Shown here piece by piece: positions 33,705 through 45,139 of a stretch of 64,000 bases of DNA. Both the position numbers and the translations under genes were made by a program. Position 1 is the stretch's first letter. Each line of letters starts with the position of its first letter. The notes below the pieces were generated by a model, which saw only the letters and a list, made by a program, of their open reading frames with translations, did no database searches and was not told the origin of the DNA. This stretch comes from Mesodorylaimus sp. YZB2_4 (Eukaryota > Nematoda > Enoplea > Dorylaimida > Dorylaimidae), in contig JASANH010000799.1 of the NCBI GenBank assembly GCA_030248295.1, positions 1 to 64,000 of the forward strand, written 5' to 3'.

Positions 33705-36189
33705 TTATGGATTTATGATATAGATAATATCTGCTGTCACTTTTTAGTTCAATCCGATTCCGAAGTACGCAGCGAAGCGTTCGTCAAGAGTTGGTCTCGA
33801 AATTGAAAGTACGGACGACAACTCTTGCATCAGCGATGACGATTATGATCCTGGTGTCAAGCGGCGAAGGGATGGTGGAGCGGAAGGATATCAAAGGAGC
33901 CCCAGTCATGAAGTCGATAATATGAATAATTTCATGATTGTGGAACCTGATGTCGAGGACGATTTCGCTGTCGACGGAACGTCAATGTCGTCGGCAACCA
34001 GTGCGAAACCGAATCCGCAGGCGGAGGGCTTAAGAAATATCGTGGAAACTTACAACATTTCGGATGAGTTAGCCAGCGTGATTTTGGAATTTTGCTCCAA
34101 GAACTTAAAGGACGCCAACGAGCTGCTAACTAAAGGTAAAAGGCATGAAATTGGTTTTTTTGTTAAACCTCTGTAATATAAGAACACCTGGTCTTACGCT
34201 TATCTTATAGCCATTGATATTATTCTTGTTGCAGTTTTGTGCGGCGGTCCTAATCGAAAAGACGTTGTCAAAGCAGTGCATCGTTTTTACGCGTTTGGCG
34301 AACGACGCGACGAGGAATTGGGTAACGGCGAACATGTTTTCATTGGGCTTCGTCATTATAAGAAGGAAGGTCTGTCGTTACGGGATCAAATTTTGCTTCA
34401 ATGGAAATCAAAGAAAGACCGGCTAAATGAGAAACCGCTCGTCAAATTCGATGAAGGGGTCGGCGATGGACCAACAAATACGTATTTAGAATCTATACGC
34501 GAGGAGGTCTTGATGCCCTTGTTTGAAGGTGAGTAGTTACTCAATCGCAATGGTTTGACTAGTATGGAAAAACCCCAAGCGCCTCCAGATGCCGCCCGAG
34601 AATTCCAAGCTGTTATTTTCCCAACCTTGTGCGCTTGCTTTCATGGCTGCGTCATTTTGTTTTTTAGGCACTGACGATCATATGATTGTGACGGCAGCAA
34701 CAGACGATTTGATGGAGCGTATGTACTGTATCATCTCGGTGGTCAATTTATGGGCCATATCGTCCGTCACGGCCAAGCAATCATGCCCGGTTTAGCGCAA
34801 GCCATGAAATGCGCTTTTCGGGGAATTGAAGTTGAGCAACTCTATGCCGCGCTGGAAGATTTGCCGTCGTTCGATTTGCAACAGCTGTTGAAAAAGGTCA
34901 GTTGACAATTGAGACACGTAGTGTGAACTTACTGTGCTCTATTGACAAACTATCCTTTAGGTATTAAGTGGTAATGAAGAATTGACCAACGTGGAAAACG
35001 ACGACCTGACCAATTTGATTAACGACAGTGGTATAAAATCTGGCGTTAGCTGGGTTTATCCGACTGCCAGTTGTCGAGGATTTTTTAAAGTCAAAGTCGA
35101 CGAAAGCGATGCTGTCGTTGAGGCAATTGTTCAATACATTGTTCTTTCAAAAGAGCGGCCCAGATCCGACAATTACGCAAGCATCTTGTGGACATATCTT
35201 TTCTGACTCCTGAGGGAATCTGCCAGATTCCAGAAACCAGATTCAATCTGGTTTGTGAGTCAAGGGAATTAAATTGTGCAATCTGTTATTATATTGGGAT
35301 CTTCCTCTATAAAATTTCCCTTTCACTTGGTGGATTCGAAAGTATCTGCAAGCTGCAGTCGTTTCTGTCCATCTGCGGTGGCACGGGTGGAAGTGAAATC
35401 GCTGACATCTTGATCGACGCATATTTTCCAAAAATTAATGACTGTACAATTGGAAAAGATCAGATCTCGAAAATGATTAGCGTTGAGATCACTGAGGAGG
35501 AGGACGAGGAGTATTCTGACGCGTTGCACGAGCAGCTGATAAAAATAATTGACCAATTGGATGAAGGTAAGTGAAACTAGCAGGCCTCTTGCCAATCCAT
35601 TGATGTAATGCCACTGTGATGTAAGGCTCGAATCAATCGTGCAACCCGGATGTCGATGTAGTTTACTTCCAGATGACCCCTACGCAAAGCACCTCAGGGA
35701 CTGACTCACATAGGACCAGGGCTTTAGATGCATTCTTCGGCATTCTTCTTCGAAATGATGCATTCGGTTTAGGCTAGATGCGTTCTTCGTCGAAATGTCT
35801 TGCCTACATACATAGGCATGAGAACAGGGCATTTTTATATATGCGACGAGGCATGTGTGCGTAAATGTCATCGCACTGTGGGCGCTGAGCGGTAATCAGT
35901 TACTTATGTGGCCGATAAATAGAATTCCCTCCTTTTTAGACCCAAAAGGAACACAATCGGTCTCGAAGTTTATGCAGTTACTGACGGGATGTGCTAGTGT
36001 GCCTTTGGACACCACAATCACGTTCAGATTTGCGGACTACTGCGATTTCAAGGTCAACGTTTGTTCAAAAGCGGTCGATGTGAACAAAAATTGGTTTGAA
36101 TCTGAACAAACGAAGGAACTGTTTGTGAAACATGTATTGCATGAGGTGAGGACGGGGTACCAAATTTATACACGGTGCTAGATGGCGTG

Positions 36190-37560
36190 AGAGCATGTCG
36201 GTCGATTTTCACCTGGTCTACCACGGCAGTCTTGATAGTTAGGATTTCAATTTTTGCTTTAAGGTTTAGACCAAAGTACTAGCGTTTCGCTGTTTTTTTT
36301 ACCAAAATACCAAAATGCTGTTTTGGTTTGAGATCAAAGTTAATCAGCCGTATATTTGCAGGACTATCATATGTGAGTGTCATAGAAATGATCTTGTCGA
36401 AGATACCATAATAAAGCGTTATGTCATTTTGGACTTCGGTAGGTACTCCTAGCCACACCACACCGGACACCAGTTGGGTCGAGACCAGAAGGCATGCGGG
36501 GCTCTCTTAAAGATGATGGCTGTGCCATACATTCCAATAGGGCAAAACGGGGGTCGAATCGGTCTCCCAGGATGCCACATACAGTACCTACATTGGATGG
36601 TGTGTTATCCCAAACATGCCAGAAGCCTCCTTGCCTTGCTCCAGTCAAAGTTTTTGTCTCGCCGGCCAGATGCAATCTGTTCTACAGCCCTTGTGTGTGA
36701 GTGTTGTGTGAGCGTCGTGAGCGTCCGTCTCGCTCGACACGCTCATGAAGCTTGGCTGCCACCACTCGACCGCACGCAACGACTCTCGCCGACAGAATGA
36801 GGACCCAACCCCAAACTGCCATCTAGTTGGGTTGTCATTGTAAAGACTTGCGTGGAGCTTGTTGGTTGGCTGAAAATGGGACTTGACGTGATTTGGTGTA
36901 AAGGCGATTGTGGTGTGGTTTTTGCGCGCCCTCACTGATGCAAGCAGTGCCTGATGTTGAAAGTGCGTCGGGCATGGCAACAAAATAAGGGGCAAGCAAG
37001 CATCTGACGTGCACGGCAGAATCACGGACCGCCTGGGCTTAAACTCGCAGTATTCCTGACGGATTTGGCGATCAGGTGGTTGACGCTGTAACCCTCGTGC
37101 CTGGTAGGCCATGGCGAGTAAGAGAGAGAGCAATCTAGGGCTGACCAGAGGATGGCCTTAGATTGCTCTTTCCCCCCTGGCTGGTGAAATCCTTGGCTCG
37201 CCCTAGGGCAATCTAGGGCTGACCAGAGGATGGCTCAAGCCACAGGAACCAACCCACGCAGTCCACGGACACCTTGCGATATCGTTTATTGCCACCACAC
37301 CACAAGGGCCGTGTAGACTCACAATTCAGGGAGCAGCCGCACGTGTCGGCCGTCACAGGGGTTCTGACGGACCTGAGCCCGAAGTGGTCACAGAGCAAGT
37401 TCACCCAGGAACTCTAGGCCAGTTCTCTACCGATGCCTGCAAACCAAACCAGACACTCGACCTCGCTCTCGGTCTCGTGCCGGCCCTGACGTCGGAGAGA
37501 GGGATCGGTTCCCTGAACCTGGCTTGTAGTAAGCAGACTCGCAAATTGTAATGTAATGTA
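36190..37560. other. Spacer between the two TE genes, with repeats
   Basis: No gene recognised. AATCTAGGGCTGACCAGAGG occurs twice in direct orientation (about 37133 and 37210). The end, GTAATGTAATGTAATC at 37549-37562, looks like the short tandem tail of a retroposed sequence, so a SINE-like insertion may fill part of this spacer. Confidence 0.4.
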
Positions 37561-37565
37561 ATCAG

Positions 37566-38884
37566 TCACTGTGGGAAAACGTGAGCCGATACGACTCTTC
37601 CGCGACGTTTACCTCCGAAGTGTTCAGGCACATTGTATAAATCGTGCGGCTGACCGCCAGGACGAATTCGACCTTTCTGAGCACGTATTGTGTGCATATT
37701 GTGGTCCAAAACTGCGCGGTCCAAATCGGAATTGATTAGAGGCAGGTAAACGGACACTAACGCCCAGCGATCCACAATGTCACCAGTCCATAGACCTTCC
37801 TCCTCCAAATCGATAAATTCTTGATGCCAATACAACGTGCACATTTGACGCAAGCGACGCCACCAAGCTTCAATTGTGACATTGCGTACGGAATATGTCC
37901 ACGAATGGTGTGATGCGGGATTACGATCGGTTGAGTGAAACAAAGCTTGAAATCTTGCAACCATCGTCGATTCTCTCCCAAAATCCGACACCACCGTAAC
38001 GGGCACAACTGAAAGGCACAAAAAGCAATAACCAAAACTGAATATGTATTTTGAATTTAGAATATAATTTAGATATAGGATTTATTTTAGATTATCTTGG
38101 ATTTAAAATATATTTTAGATCTACGCACCACCATATTTTCTTAAGGCACTGAGGTAATAAGCTCCAATGATCTCAGACTTCCTATTATTGACGAATGCCT
38201 TCGCCCACATAATATGCCTGGAATATTCGTCGATGCAAGCGTGGAAATAAATGTCATACTTCCCAAGTTTGTCGTGCCCATCTTCGGACCATCGGTAATT
38301 TGGACCCTACAAGCAGAGTTCGTGGAATGCAAAGCTTGTGGCGAGAACGGAATAAAAAATCCTTACTGGACAATAACGCATGCATCGTGCCCAAGGAAAC
38401 TTCCTAGCTGCTTCGAATGTCCTTTGTGTCCTCATCGATGACAGAACGGCCCTGACGGTACGCCTACAAAGTGAAACATAGTCATCCTATATATTTCATC
38501 TGGTCTTTGCGCCATACTGACTAACAAATAAACCATGTCGATTTCTCAAAGCATTGTGAATTAATCGATAACCAGCGTTCATCCCGGGACCACTTTGTTC
38601 GAGTTCGATGGCGTTTGCAATCGCAGCAGGCGGTATGTATGGATCATTTCGTTTGATTCCAAATTTCTTAAGCTTCTTTCTAAGTGTCGCCACTCTTGAA
38701 AGGAAAAAACAGAGAAATAATTTTACAATGGATCACTTTTGTATTCGATTAACAATCGAAGACTAAATTTTGCGCACTTTATCACAATGCCGAAATTCTT
38801 CTTCAAGTGGGCCAGAATCACTTCATGCCTCTTTCCTTGGCGTACTAGGTCCACCAAAATAGGCTTGAAAGCTTCTTCCTCCAT
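37566..38884 (-). CDS. DDE integrase/transposase of the large TE (five exons)
   Basis: Exons on minus: 38884-38778, 38694-38518, 38463-38367, 38306-38129 and 38008-37566, all with GT-AG introns (55-120 bp) and matching phases, giving 333 codons with no stop. The N-terminal part reads VATLRKKLKKFGIKRND and GMNAGYRLIHNALRNRHG, the helix-turn-helix region of IS3-like enzymes. The core follows: GPNYRWSEDGHDKLG (first Asp), IYFHACIDEYSRHIMW, VVSDFGRES (second Asp) and VRNVTIEAWWRRLR (Glu). The C-terminus, HTIRAQKGRIRPGGQPHDLY, matches related animal 'integrase core domain' proteins. The coding sequence appears intact, unlike the HECT partner. It probably cuts and joins the TE ends. Confidence 0.9.
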
Positions 38885-39001
38885 GAATCACGAAAGAAAC
38901 TGATCAACAAGTATCTATAATATGGACAGACCGTCTACAACCGGCTGCTATAAAATAAAATAAAATATCTATGTATCTACCGTGGGACCGGATCAGTTTT
39001 C

Positions 39002-39380
39002 GCACTAGTTAAAGTTTTGTTTCAAGCCGCTTACGACAGAACGACATGATTGAATCGAAAACTTTTGGATTTTTGAAAGAATTATCCGAGACAATTTTCT
39101 TCGCAGCGAAAATTCTGAGGGATTAGTCAAAAAACCAAAAAAGTTTTGATTAATTTGATTAAATCAAAAAATTTTGAATAAATCAAAAAAATTTTGAATA
39201 AATCAAAAAAATTTTCAATAAATCAGAAAACTTTTCAATAAATCAAAAAACTTTTCAATAAGAATCAAAAAAATTTTGATTTTTGAAAAAACGAGGGCCG
39301 AACGGTGTTGGTTTGGAGAAAAAACAACCAAAAAATCAAAAACCGAAGAACTTTGAAAAATATCAAAATAACCTTCCGTA
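39002..39380 (-). repeat. Right terminal inverted repeat of large TE
   Basis: Inverted counterpart of 29646-29965. Short AATAAATCAAAAAA(A/C)TTTT units are tandemly expanded at 39170-39260, making this arm longer. Open frames over it are low-complexity artefacts. Confidence 0.9.
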
Positions 39381-39385
39381 GAATT
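39381..39385 (+). repeat. Candidate 5-bp target duplication GAATT (right)
   Basis: Follows the terminal CCTTCCGTA and pairs with 29641-29645. The next bases (ATTGACTGC) resume the split hAT MITE. Confidence 0.6.
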
Positions 39386-39475
39386 ATTGACTGCTTTTGG
39401 ATAAGTGATGAAGGTTTTGTGAAGGTCTTTATGGTCACGTGCGACGGGATTCACTTTTAGCGTCTGGCAACCCTG
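39386..39475 (+). mobile_element. hAT-type MITE, right part (split copy)
   Basis: About 90 bases, ending CGTCTGGCAACCCTG, match the complement of 56937-57025 of the intact MITE. GTCTATTC follows at 39476-39483, identical to the octamer at 28558, proving that both parts belong to one insertion event. Confidence 0.9.
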
Positions 39476-39483
39476 GTCTATTC

Positions 39484-41390
39484 CAGGTTTCGTCAGAGGG
39501 AATTGTCGTTTTGTTAAAGGTAGAGGGACTTTCACGTGCCATTTGTAAATTTTTGTGCTTTCAGGCTTTTTGGGCCGCATATTTTGATCATTTTGTTGAG
39601 AACGTCGAGACGGACGGCAAATTCGCTCTGACAATGTTCAAAGTGTTCAATTATCTGCCGGATTTTGTCTTTAAGCGGTTTAAATCAATCACGTTTGTCT
39701 AAAAATTTCCCAGCTTTCGGGAACTGGTCATGTCAACGGGCATTTCAAACGATTTGGGTGCGACCATAATCACTTATTATTCGTAGATCTTTCTGAAAAT
39801 GAACGTAAGTACAGGCCTGTAATTGAGCAGTCTTGCCAGTCGTAGCTGTCTCAATCTTTTCGTAATAACTGAGCATGAGTGTTGTACACAGTGCCAATCA
39901 GTGTCAGTGGCAGGAGCAGTCTGGGTCGTTAATAGGCTTATAATAAAAACCAGCTGCCGGGAAAGGGCTTCATCAATCCAAGATATACCTGAAAGGTTTT
40001 CCTCAGTCTTTCATCACGTAACTGAGCGTCCGGTTAAAGGTTTTCTCTCTTGTGAGCTACTGTGCATCTATGTGAATGTACCATCGCGGCCTGTCAGTTG
40101 ATGTACGCAAGATTGTACATTTTAAATTACAGGACTGGCTGTTGTATTGCTTTTTTAGACTTCAAAAACCGAAATCCTCGAGGAAAGTTTGCTGGTAAGA
40201 GTGAGTGATGTAGTTTCCCATCGTTTTTCGCTTGTCTAGTTCTGCGTGATGTATGTGCACCTGTGCTTTTTGGTTGTGGCTGTGCCAATAACATCAAGTA
40301 AACTTTATGACAGGTTTGTCGATCTTTTGTCTTGACTTGATTGATTACTTCAATTGGTTTTTAGTTACGAACATTTCGGTTTAGCCATTTGATCTTATGG
40401 GTCTTACTTTCAGCTTTCAAGTGTCCACACGTGCATCCGTATTGATACACGCCAGAACCGTCGCTTTCCTTAGGTAGAGAAGTTTGTTTATCATAGTTGC
40501 TTTTCACAGGTTTTTATCTTTTACTTCAGCATGTTCTGCATGCATGGCCAAATACGTATCGATAAGCGGGTCAATCAGCGGGGGCATATGTTTGGGTCAA
40601 TTATCGCTGCACTTTTGTGGCTGGGACAAAGCTTGGTTCGTTTTGATGGGACAAAGCTTGGCACGTTTCGATGGGGCAACCGCGCATTTTTGTTGCTGGG
40701 ACAAAGCTTGATACGTTTCAATGGGTCATAATCTTGGTGCATTTCGATACTGTATCTTATGTGTACATGAGGCCAGTTTTCATAATCATACAAGCGAGAG
40801 CAATCTATTTAATGTGTGGCCGTTTTATAATATGCCCTATTGACACTTGCCTATGGACTGTAATAAACCTAATGTAAAACTTATGCATCTACACACTCCG
40901 TCAGTCCCAGAAGTACAGAACAACATTATTCGTATTCAGCATAAAAACAAACAGCCCAAACAGAAACAATGTTTCGTAGTGCCTATGAGGCCCCTTCTTG
41001 GTCAGATGAGGACGGTCAGACCTATCGGAAGTGTGAACACCATGACCCTTTCGGAAGTACCAGGGGCTACTTTCATGATTGACGTCTCAACAGGAAACAG
41101 TTTTACCTAAGCCATCTACTGCATCTACGAGTTTACACCATAAGGTACCATACCCATACCCATACCTCTCTCTCTCACTGTCATTTTTCTTTTACGCGGC
41201 GCCAAAATACTATTTTGCTTGCGTTTTGCCTTATTTCCCATGAATACTGTTACTACAGTATTGCTCATCCTGGATACCTGAGATAGGCTGAGATGGGACA
41301 ACTTTCAAACTTTGTCCAGAGTGAGATTTATTTGAGGAAGCCCATAAGTGACCACTTACAGCTGTCATAACGAATGCAATCGATAAAGGA
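39484..41390. other. No gene; short imperfect tandem at 40606-40735
   Basis: Between 40606 and 40735 the motif GGGACAAAGCTTG recurs about three times, with CGTTT(C/T)(G/A)ATGGG between, forming an irregular tandem. An 87-codon frame at 40847-41110 has no recognisable domain. Confidence 0.45.
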
Positions 41391-42249
41391 AACCAGAGAT
41401 TGAATGACAATCAAACCACAGCAAGAGATGATGAACTTAAAAAAAGTGATTTTGCCTTACCCTTTCAGCCAATATGGGCAAAGTTGGCAAAGGCAATTCA
41501 GTCCGTGAGAACAAAAGAAAGAACAAAAAAAATCGATCAAATCAGCTTCATGCGGCTAGGCAAGCTCGCCATTCGAATGAGACTACTTACCAACCAGGGT
41601 CTCGGAATCCACGCGAAACGAGTCTTGTGCAGACGAAAGGTTCAGTTCGACTATCTGGTCCATCTTGTGCCGCTGTGCGTAATGACAATTAAAACGAAGA
41701 AAACGTTGAAAACGATGGTAAGAGTCAATATCATAGCCAAGCTTCCCTGGGAATGCCCAGGATAAAGAATTCCCTGCGCAAAAAATAAAACAAGGAAAAG
41801 AAAAGCTGACAAGACATCTAACTGCCCTGAGGATGCCTGTTCAAAAATTGACTCCATGTAATGAATTAGACACAGACCTGTGAAAAACCGCTGATGAGTG
41901 GAAAATAAAAAATCAGGGTTCCCACCAGCCTAAATTTAGAGGTAGTTTTAGAGGACTTGGAGCAGAATTGTTGCGGATTTCGAGCACATTTTTTGCCGAA
42001 CTGGTCATAAAAGTAACTTTTCAATCCTGAAATTTTATTTGTACTTTCCCCTGCATGCTATATATCATCTTAACACAAAATCCGCACAATGGAAAACTTT
42101 TTTCTGGGCCTGATCATAAGAAGGTATTGTATATCAAGCCCACTAAGCGGGATTCTGAATAACAAGGCAAAGGTACATGCGCTTGAAGGTACTGTCTGTT
42201 TATCGTAGCTAGTAGCAGCTCTTGGAATCTAGGGAGGAAAGCTGGTTGT

Positions 42250-42325
42250 AGCGTAGCGGGTCAAGGCGTCTGCCTCTCACGCTAGGTGCGCACTCAGAGG
42301 GGAGGGTTCAACTCCGGCCTAGGGA
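42250..42325 (+). repeat. tRNA-derived SINE-like segment, second copy
   Basis: Box A-like TAGCGGGTCAAGG at 42254, CTCACGCTAGGTGCGC, and box B GGTTCAACTCC at 42305 parallel 7654-7735. It belongs to the same small dispersed family. Confidence 0.5.
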
Positions 42326-42365
42326 ACAAATGATCATCAACGAAGATGTTTCTCAGCCCTCAAGT

Positions 42366-43417
42366 CAGGGTTACCACCAGCTCGATAAAATGAGCTCAAA
42401 GGGTTTTAGAGGATTTAGAGCAGAATTCTTTTAGATTTAAAGGAGATTTTCAACACATTTTTTGACAGACCAGTCACAAAAGTAACTTTTCACGCCTGAA
42501 GTCTTACTTATACTCTACCGCTGCAGGTTACATATCATCCTAACACAAAATCAACGCAATGGGAAAGTTACTACTAGGGCGCACTGCAAAGTACATCAAT
42601 TTTTTAATTTTTGTGGGTTGGGCACAGTTCCCCCACGGGACTTCGAGCCCGTTTTGCCTAGGCTAGCAGTCATGTCATGATAAGCGAGGGCGTGAGGTGA
42701 TCATCTCTCACGGCAGCTTCCCTGTGTGTGTCTCCACTAGGAGCACCTCTACACGAGGGCATCCTGTGCCAGCACCAGCCCCCCCCCCCCAGGACGCAAA
42801 GCGAGATTCAAGGCAAGGTCGTTTCTTCGCATACTCCGTAACCTTAGATCTCGATCACGATGCCAACGTTTAGCCATCGAGACTCTGCATTAATCACGAG
42901 GCGAAAGAAGACTAGAGAGTACTGTCTGCAGGTACTACAATATCATGTGCAGTACGTTCAGCAGCAGCAATTCTAGGGGCGAAAGGGATGCTAACATAGC
43001 TCACGTATCTATGTGTTTAGGCCTGTATCGCCTGAATGCGTCCAATTTCTGCTCATATATAATCTGATTTTGAAAAGGAAAGAGAAATTTTTAAAAAACT
43101 GTATGGCTGAAACGCGTGCATCAGTAGGTAAAATAGGCCCATACGCGAAAAAAACAAATCATTCCGACCCTGATCCCGGAAAAAAGCTCATGAGCAATCG
43201 GTAACGCCCCCAATTAATTTCTTGTATTTCCCTTTGCAAATGATTTCTCTCTGATCTCTGGTGCCAATGCAGAACTTTTTTTACAGCATGTCACAGAGAT
43301 CATGATCATAAGAGAGAAGCCAGATTTAGAGGAGTACCCGCCTGATCTACGGAGAATTAGAGGATTATGGGAGGGTATTCGAGGATTTAGAGGATTTAAA
43401 GGGTGGTGGGAACCCTG
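42366..43417. mobile_element. Inner MITE-family element
   Basis: Ends CAGGGTTACCACCAG and, in complement, CAGGGTTCCCACCACCC. TCAAGT stands directly outside both ends (42360-42365 and 43418-43423). It carries GAGGATTTAGAG-type subterminal repeats shared with the outer element. SINE-like material lies inside it. Confidence 0.65.
42625..42870. repeat. Dispersed repeat with GGAGCACCTC core
   Basis: CCCACGGGACTTCGAGCCCG with the downstream CACTAGGAGCACCTC block resembles 1260-1620 and 19780-19960. On the minus strand GGGCTCGAAGTCCC could be a box B-like element, so a second tRNA-derived SINE family is possible. Confidence 0.4.
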
Positions 43418-43902
43418 TCAAGTGCGCTGTATGAGGGGATAAAGTACAGCATGACATGACATAAGCTGGCATGACTTACATGTCTTAGGCCAGTATCAAA
43501 ACTGCATATTTATTGATCAATTTTTAAGCGATACATATCTGATTGAAAATCAGAGAAAGAAGTTTCAAAAAGCTGTCTGACCGAAAAAAGTGCTTCAGTG
43601 AGGAAAATAGGCGCTCATATGCAAAAAAGAAAAATCATGATCCTAATCGGATTACCCAGATCCTGATAAAAGTGATCAAGACCAATCGTTACGCGTTGAG
43701 TCACAGAGATGCACATAGCCTAGCCTGGCCTGACTAAATCATGTCAACGAGACCATAATTATGGGAGATAGGCCAAATTTCAGAGGGAGACGTACCAAAT
43801 TTGAGGAGCATTAGAGGATTCAGGGGAGGCAGTGGAATCAAAGGGGTTGTAGAGGATCTAGAGGGTGGTGGAAAACCTTGTAAAAAAACATCACCTTTCT
43901 AG

Positions 43903-44582
43903 AATTGGTCCAATTCGAGCCGCTGTGCGTGACATCCAAGGCATCATCTTCGCCGTTGCCACCAGAAGAGGAAACGTCAACTAGCGCGTGCACCACAAAT
44001 CGAATGCTGCAAAAAGAATTACGAAGGCTTCAAGCAGAAAATAACACTCTGAAATTAGTGAACAGCAGACTTACCGAAATTGGAGCAAGATTGTCATTTG
44101 CGGGTTCGTCGTTCGCTGTGGCAGCATCGACCGCTGCACTGGTTCCTCCGCCTCCAAGCAGCCGGCTTGTTGGGGGCCTACAGCAAACAATTTCCGAGCT
44201 AACATTGATGGTCCGCGAAAAAGAAGAAGAAATGAGGGCTATGCGTCAAAATATGGTCCGCTATCAAACACTTTTGCAGAAAAGAGATCAAGAATTGGCC
44301 CAGGCCCTGCTCCAAACAACAACAGATGAAAATCGTCTTACCATGGCCCTGGACGAGGCAATCTCGCTACGTCGAGAATGTGAAGAAAAACGGAACGAGG
44401 TAAGAGCACTGGAACGAGAAAAAAGAAGGCTATTTCACACACTTGAAAATGTGGCGAAAAAAAAGTCGAAGCTCGCTCAAACTTTGCGTTCCCTGAAGTC
44501 AGAGTTGCGGCAGTATATCAAGGTGAAACATATTGGCCAAGACATGATTACCATTCGTCCAATCGGAGCAAGACGAAATCAG

Positions 44583-44634
<52 letters not shown>

Positions 44635-45130
44635 AAAAAAACAACAACCCAAAAAAAAAAAAAAAAAAAAACACCAAAAAAAACCCGCAGGTGACCGTGC
44701 ATTATCAAAGGAGACAAAAAGTGTCCAAAAAAGACCCTTACTGCCCATTCAAATCGAAAACGTAGTTGTCCCGGTCTTGCATATGTTGCTCGGATTGGTC
44801 CAATGGATATGGGATGAAATGGTCGATCACGCTGGTTCAATTGACACGGCCAGCGCGCCCAGCACGTCGAACGCACCGACTGCAGACCAGCGAGGAAGTC
44901 GGCAACGGCTGAAAAGAGATATGGCAAAGCAGCTGAAATCGGCAACGAGTATTCAATCAGAATTACAAGAGGCGGAAGATCGAAAAGGTAAACTTACGGC
45001 TATGAAAGCGATTTTACAAAAGTACGTCGAAAACGTCTCCGTTCGACGACCCATCCCTCGCGACCAGTGTTGTGGACCAATTTATAATAAAAATAATATC
45101 CAACGTAGATACCCGAGATGCAGTGTCTAG
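43903..45130 (+). CDS. TE-like coiled-coil protein exons
   Basis: The first exon follows a CTTTCTAG acceptor and is open to beyond 44523. From residue ~30 it forms long coiled coils (ELRRLQAENNTLKLVNSRL; later REKEEEMRAMRQ and ALEREKRRLFHTLENV). A splice donor may lie at 44524. An A-run region (44589-44690) follows and ends in CCCGCAG. The next exon reads KRPLLPIQIENVVVPVLHML, which resembles the 'PLL-I-VV-LH' block of multicopy, probably transposon-encoded proteins in invertebrates, then another coiled coil to the stop at 45130. The family link is my inference, and missing 5' exons are likely. Confidence 0.5.
44589..44690 (+). repeat. Long A-rich tract
   Basis: Over 40 consecutive A, then further A runs broken by CAAC and CACC. 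It lies between two coding segments, presumably within an intron. Length errors are likely in such a run. Confidence 0.9.
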
Positions 45131-45139
45131 GAAACGATA

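Larger units (their letters stand above)
30121..36181 (+). pseudogene. HECT-type E3 ubiquitin ligase-like gene (transposon-borne, disrupted)
   Basis: Exons inferred: 30121-30258, 30373-~30560, ~30710-30819 joined to 32743-32770, 32837-32908, 33055-33249, 33748-34135, 34235-34528, 34668-34896, 34961-35566 (perhaps with a small intron) and 35940-36181; phases agree at most junctions. The N-terminus has two Cys-rich modules ending in CNCGHTGIHH and CLSCGHELILH. A basic RGRKP-type linker and an acidic Ser-rich part follow. The C-terminal half is HECT-like: GDGPTNTYLESIREEV, then GGQFMGHIVRHGQAIMPGL, then RAAQIRQLRKHL. The C-lobe reads LLTGCASVPLDTTITFRF and VNVCSKAVDV, placing the expected catalytic Cys. 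The layout recalls G2E3-like HECT proteins. Breaks: a MULE in an exon, about one missing base near 34725, and another in the A run near 35148. Confidence 0.75.
29646..39380. mobile_element. 9.7-kb TIR transposon with integrase and HECT genes
   Basis: Bounded by TACGGAAGGTTATTTTGATA at the left and its complement at the right, with GAATT on both outer sides. The inverted repeats extend about 320 bp (left) and 379 bp (right). They are full of TTTTTGATT-type motifs and include the shared block CCAACACCGTTCGG. Inside are a HECT-type E3 gene on + (30121-36181) and a five-exon DDE integrase on - (37566-38884), converging tail to tail. The integrase is the obvious mobilising enzyme and the HECT gene would be cargo or accessory. 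A MULE (30820-32733) and a MITE (33281-33704) inserted later. The integrase type resembles the eukaryotic IS3-like (IS3EU) group; that name is my inference. Confidence 0.85.
41914..43880. mobile_element. MITE-family element containing a nested copy of itself
   Basis: The left end is CAGGGTTCCCACCAGCC. The right end is an eroded CAAGGTTTTCCACCACCC in complement. TAAAAAAT (41906-41913) and TAAAAAAA (43881-43888) are a plausible 8-bp target duplication. The interior is interrupted by a second element of the same family (42366-43417), and the segments 43010-43200 and 43490-43700 are diverged copies of one another. It carries no transposase. Confidence 0.65.

Noticed and set aside
39215-39634. Frames across the right TIR of the large transposon
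   Set aside because: They arise from repetitive AATCAAAAA sequence in the inverted repeat.
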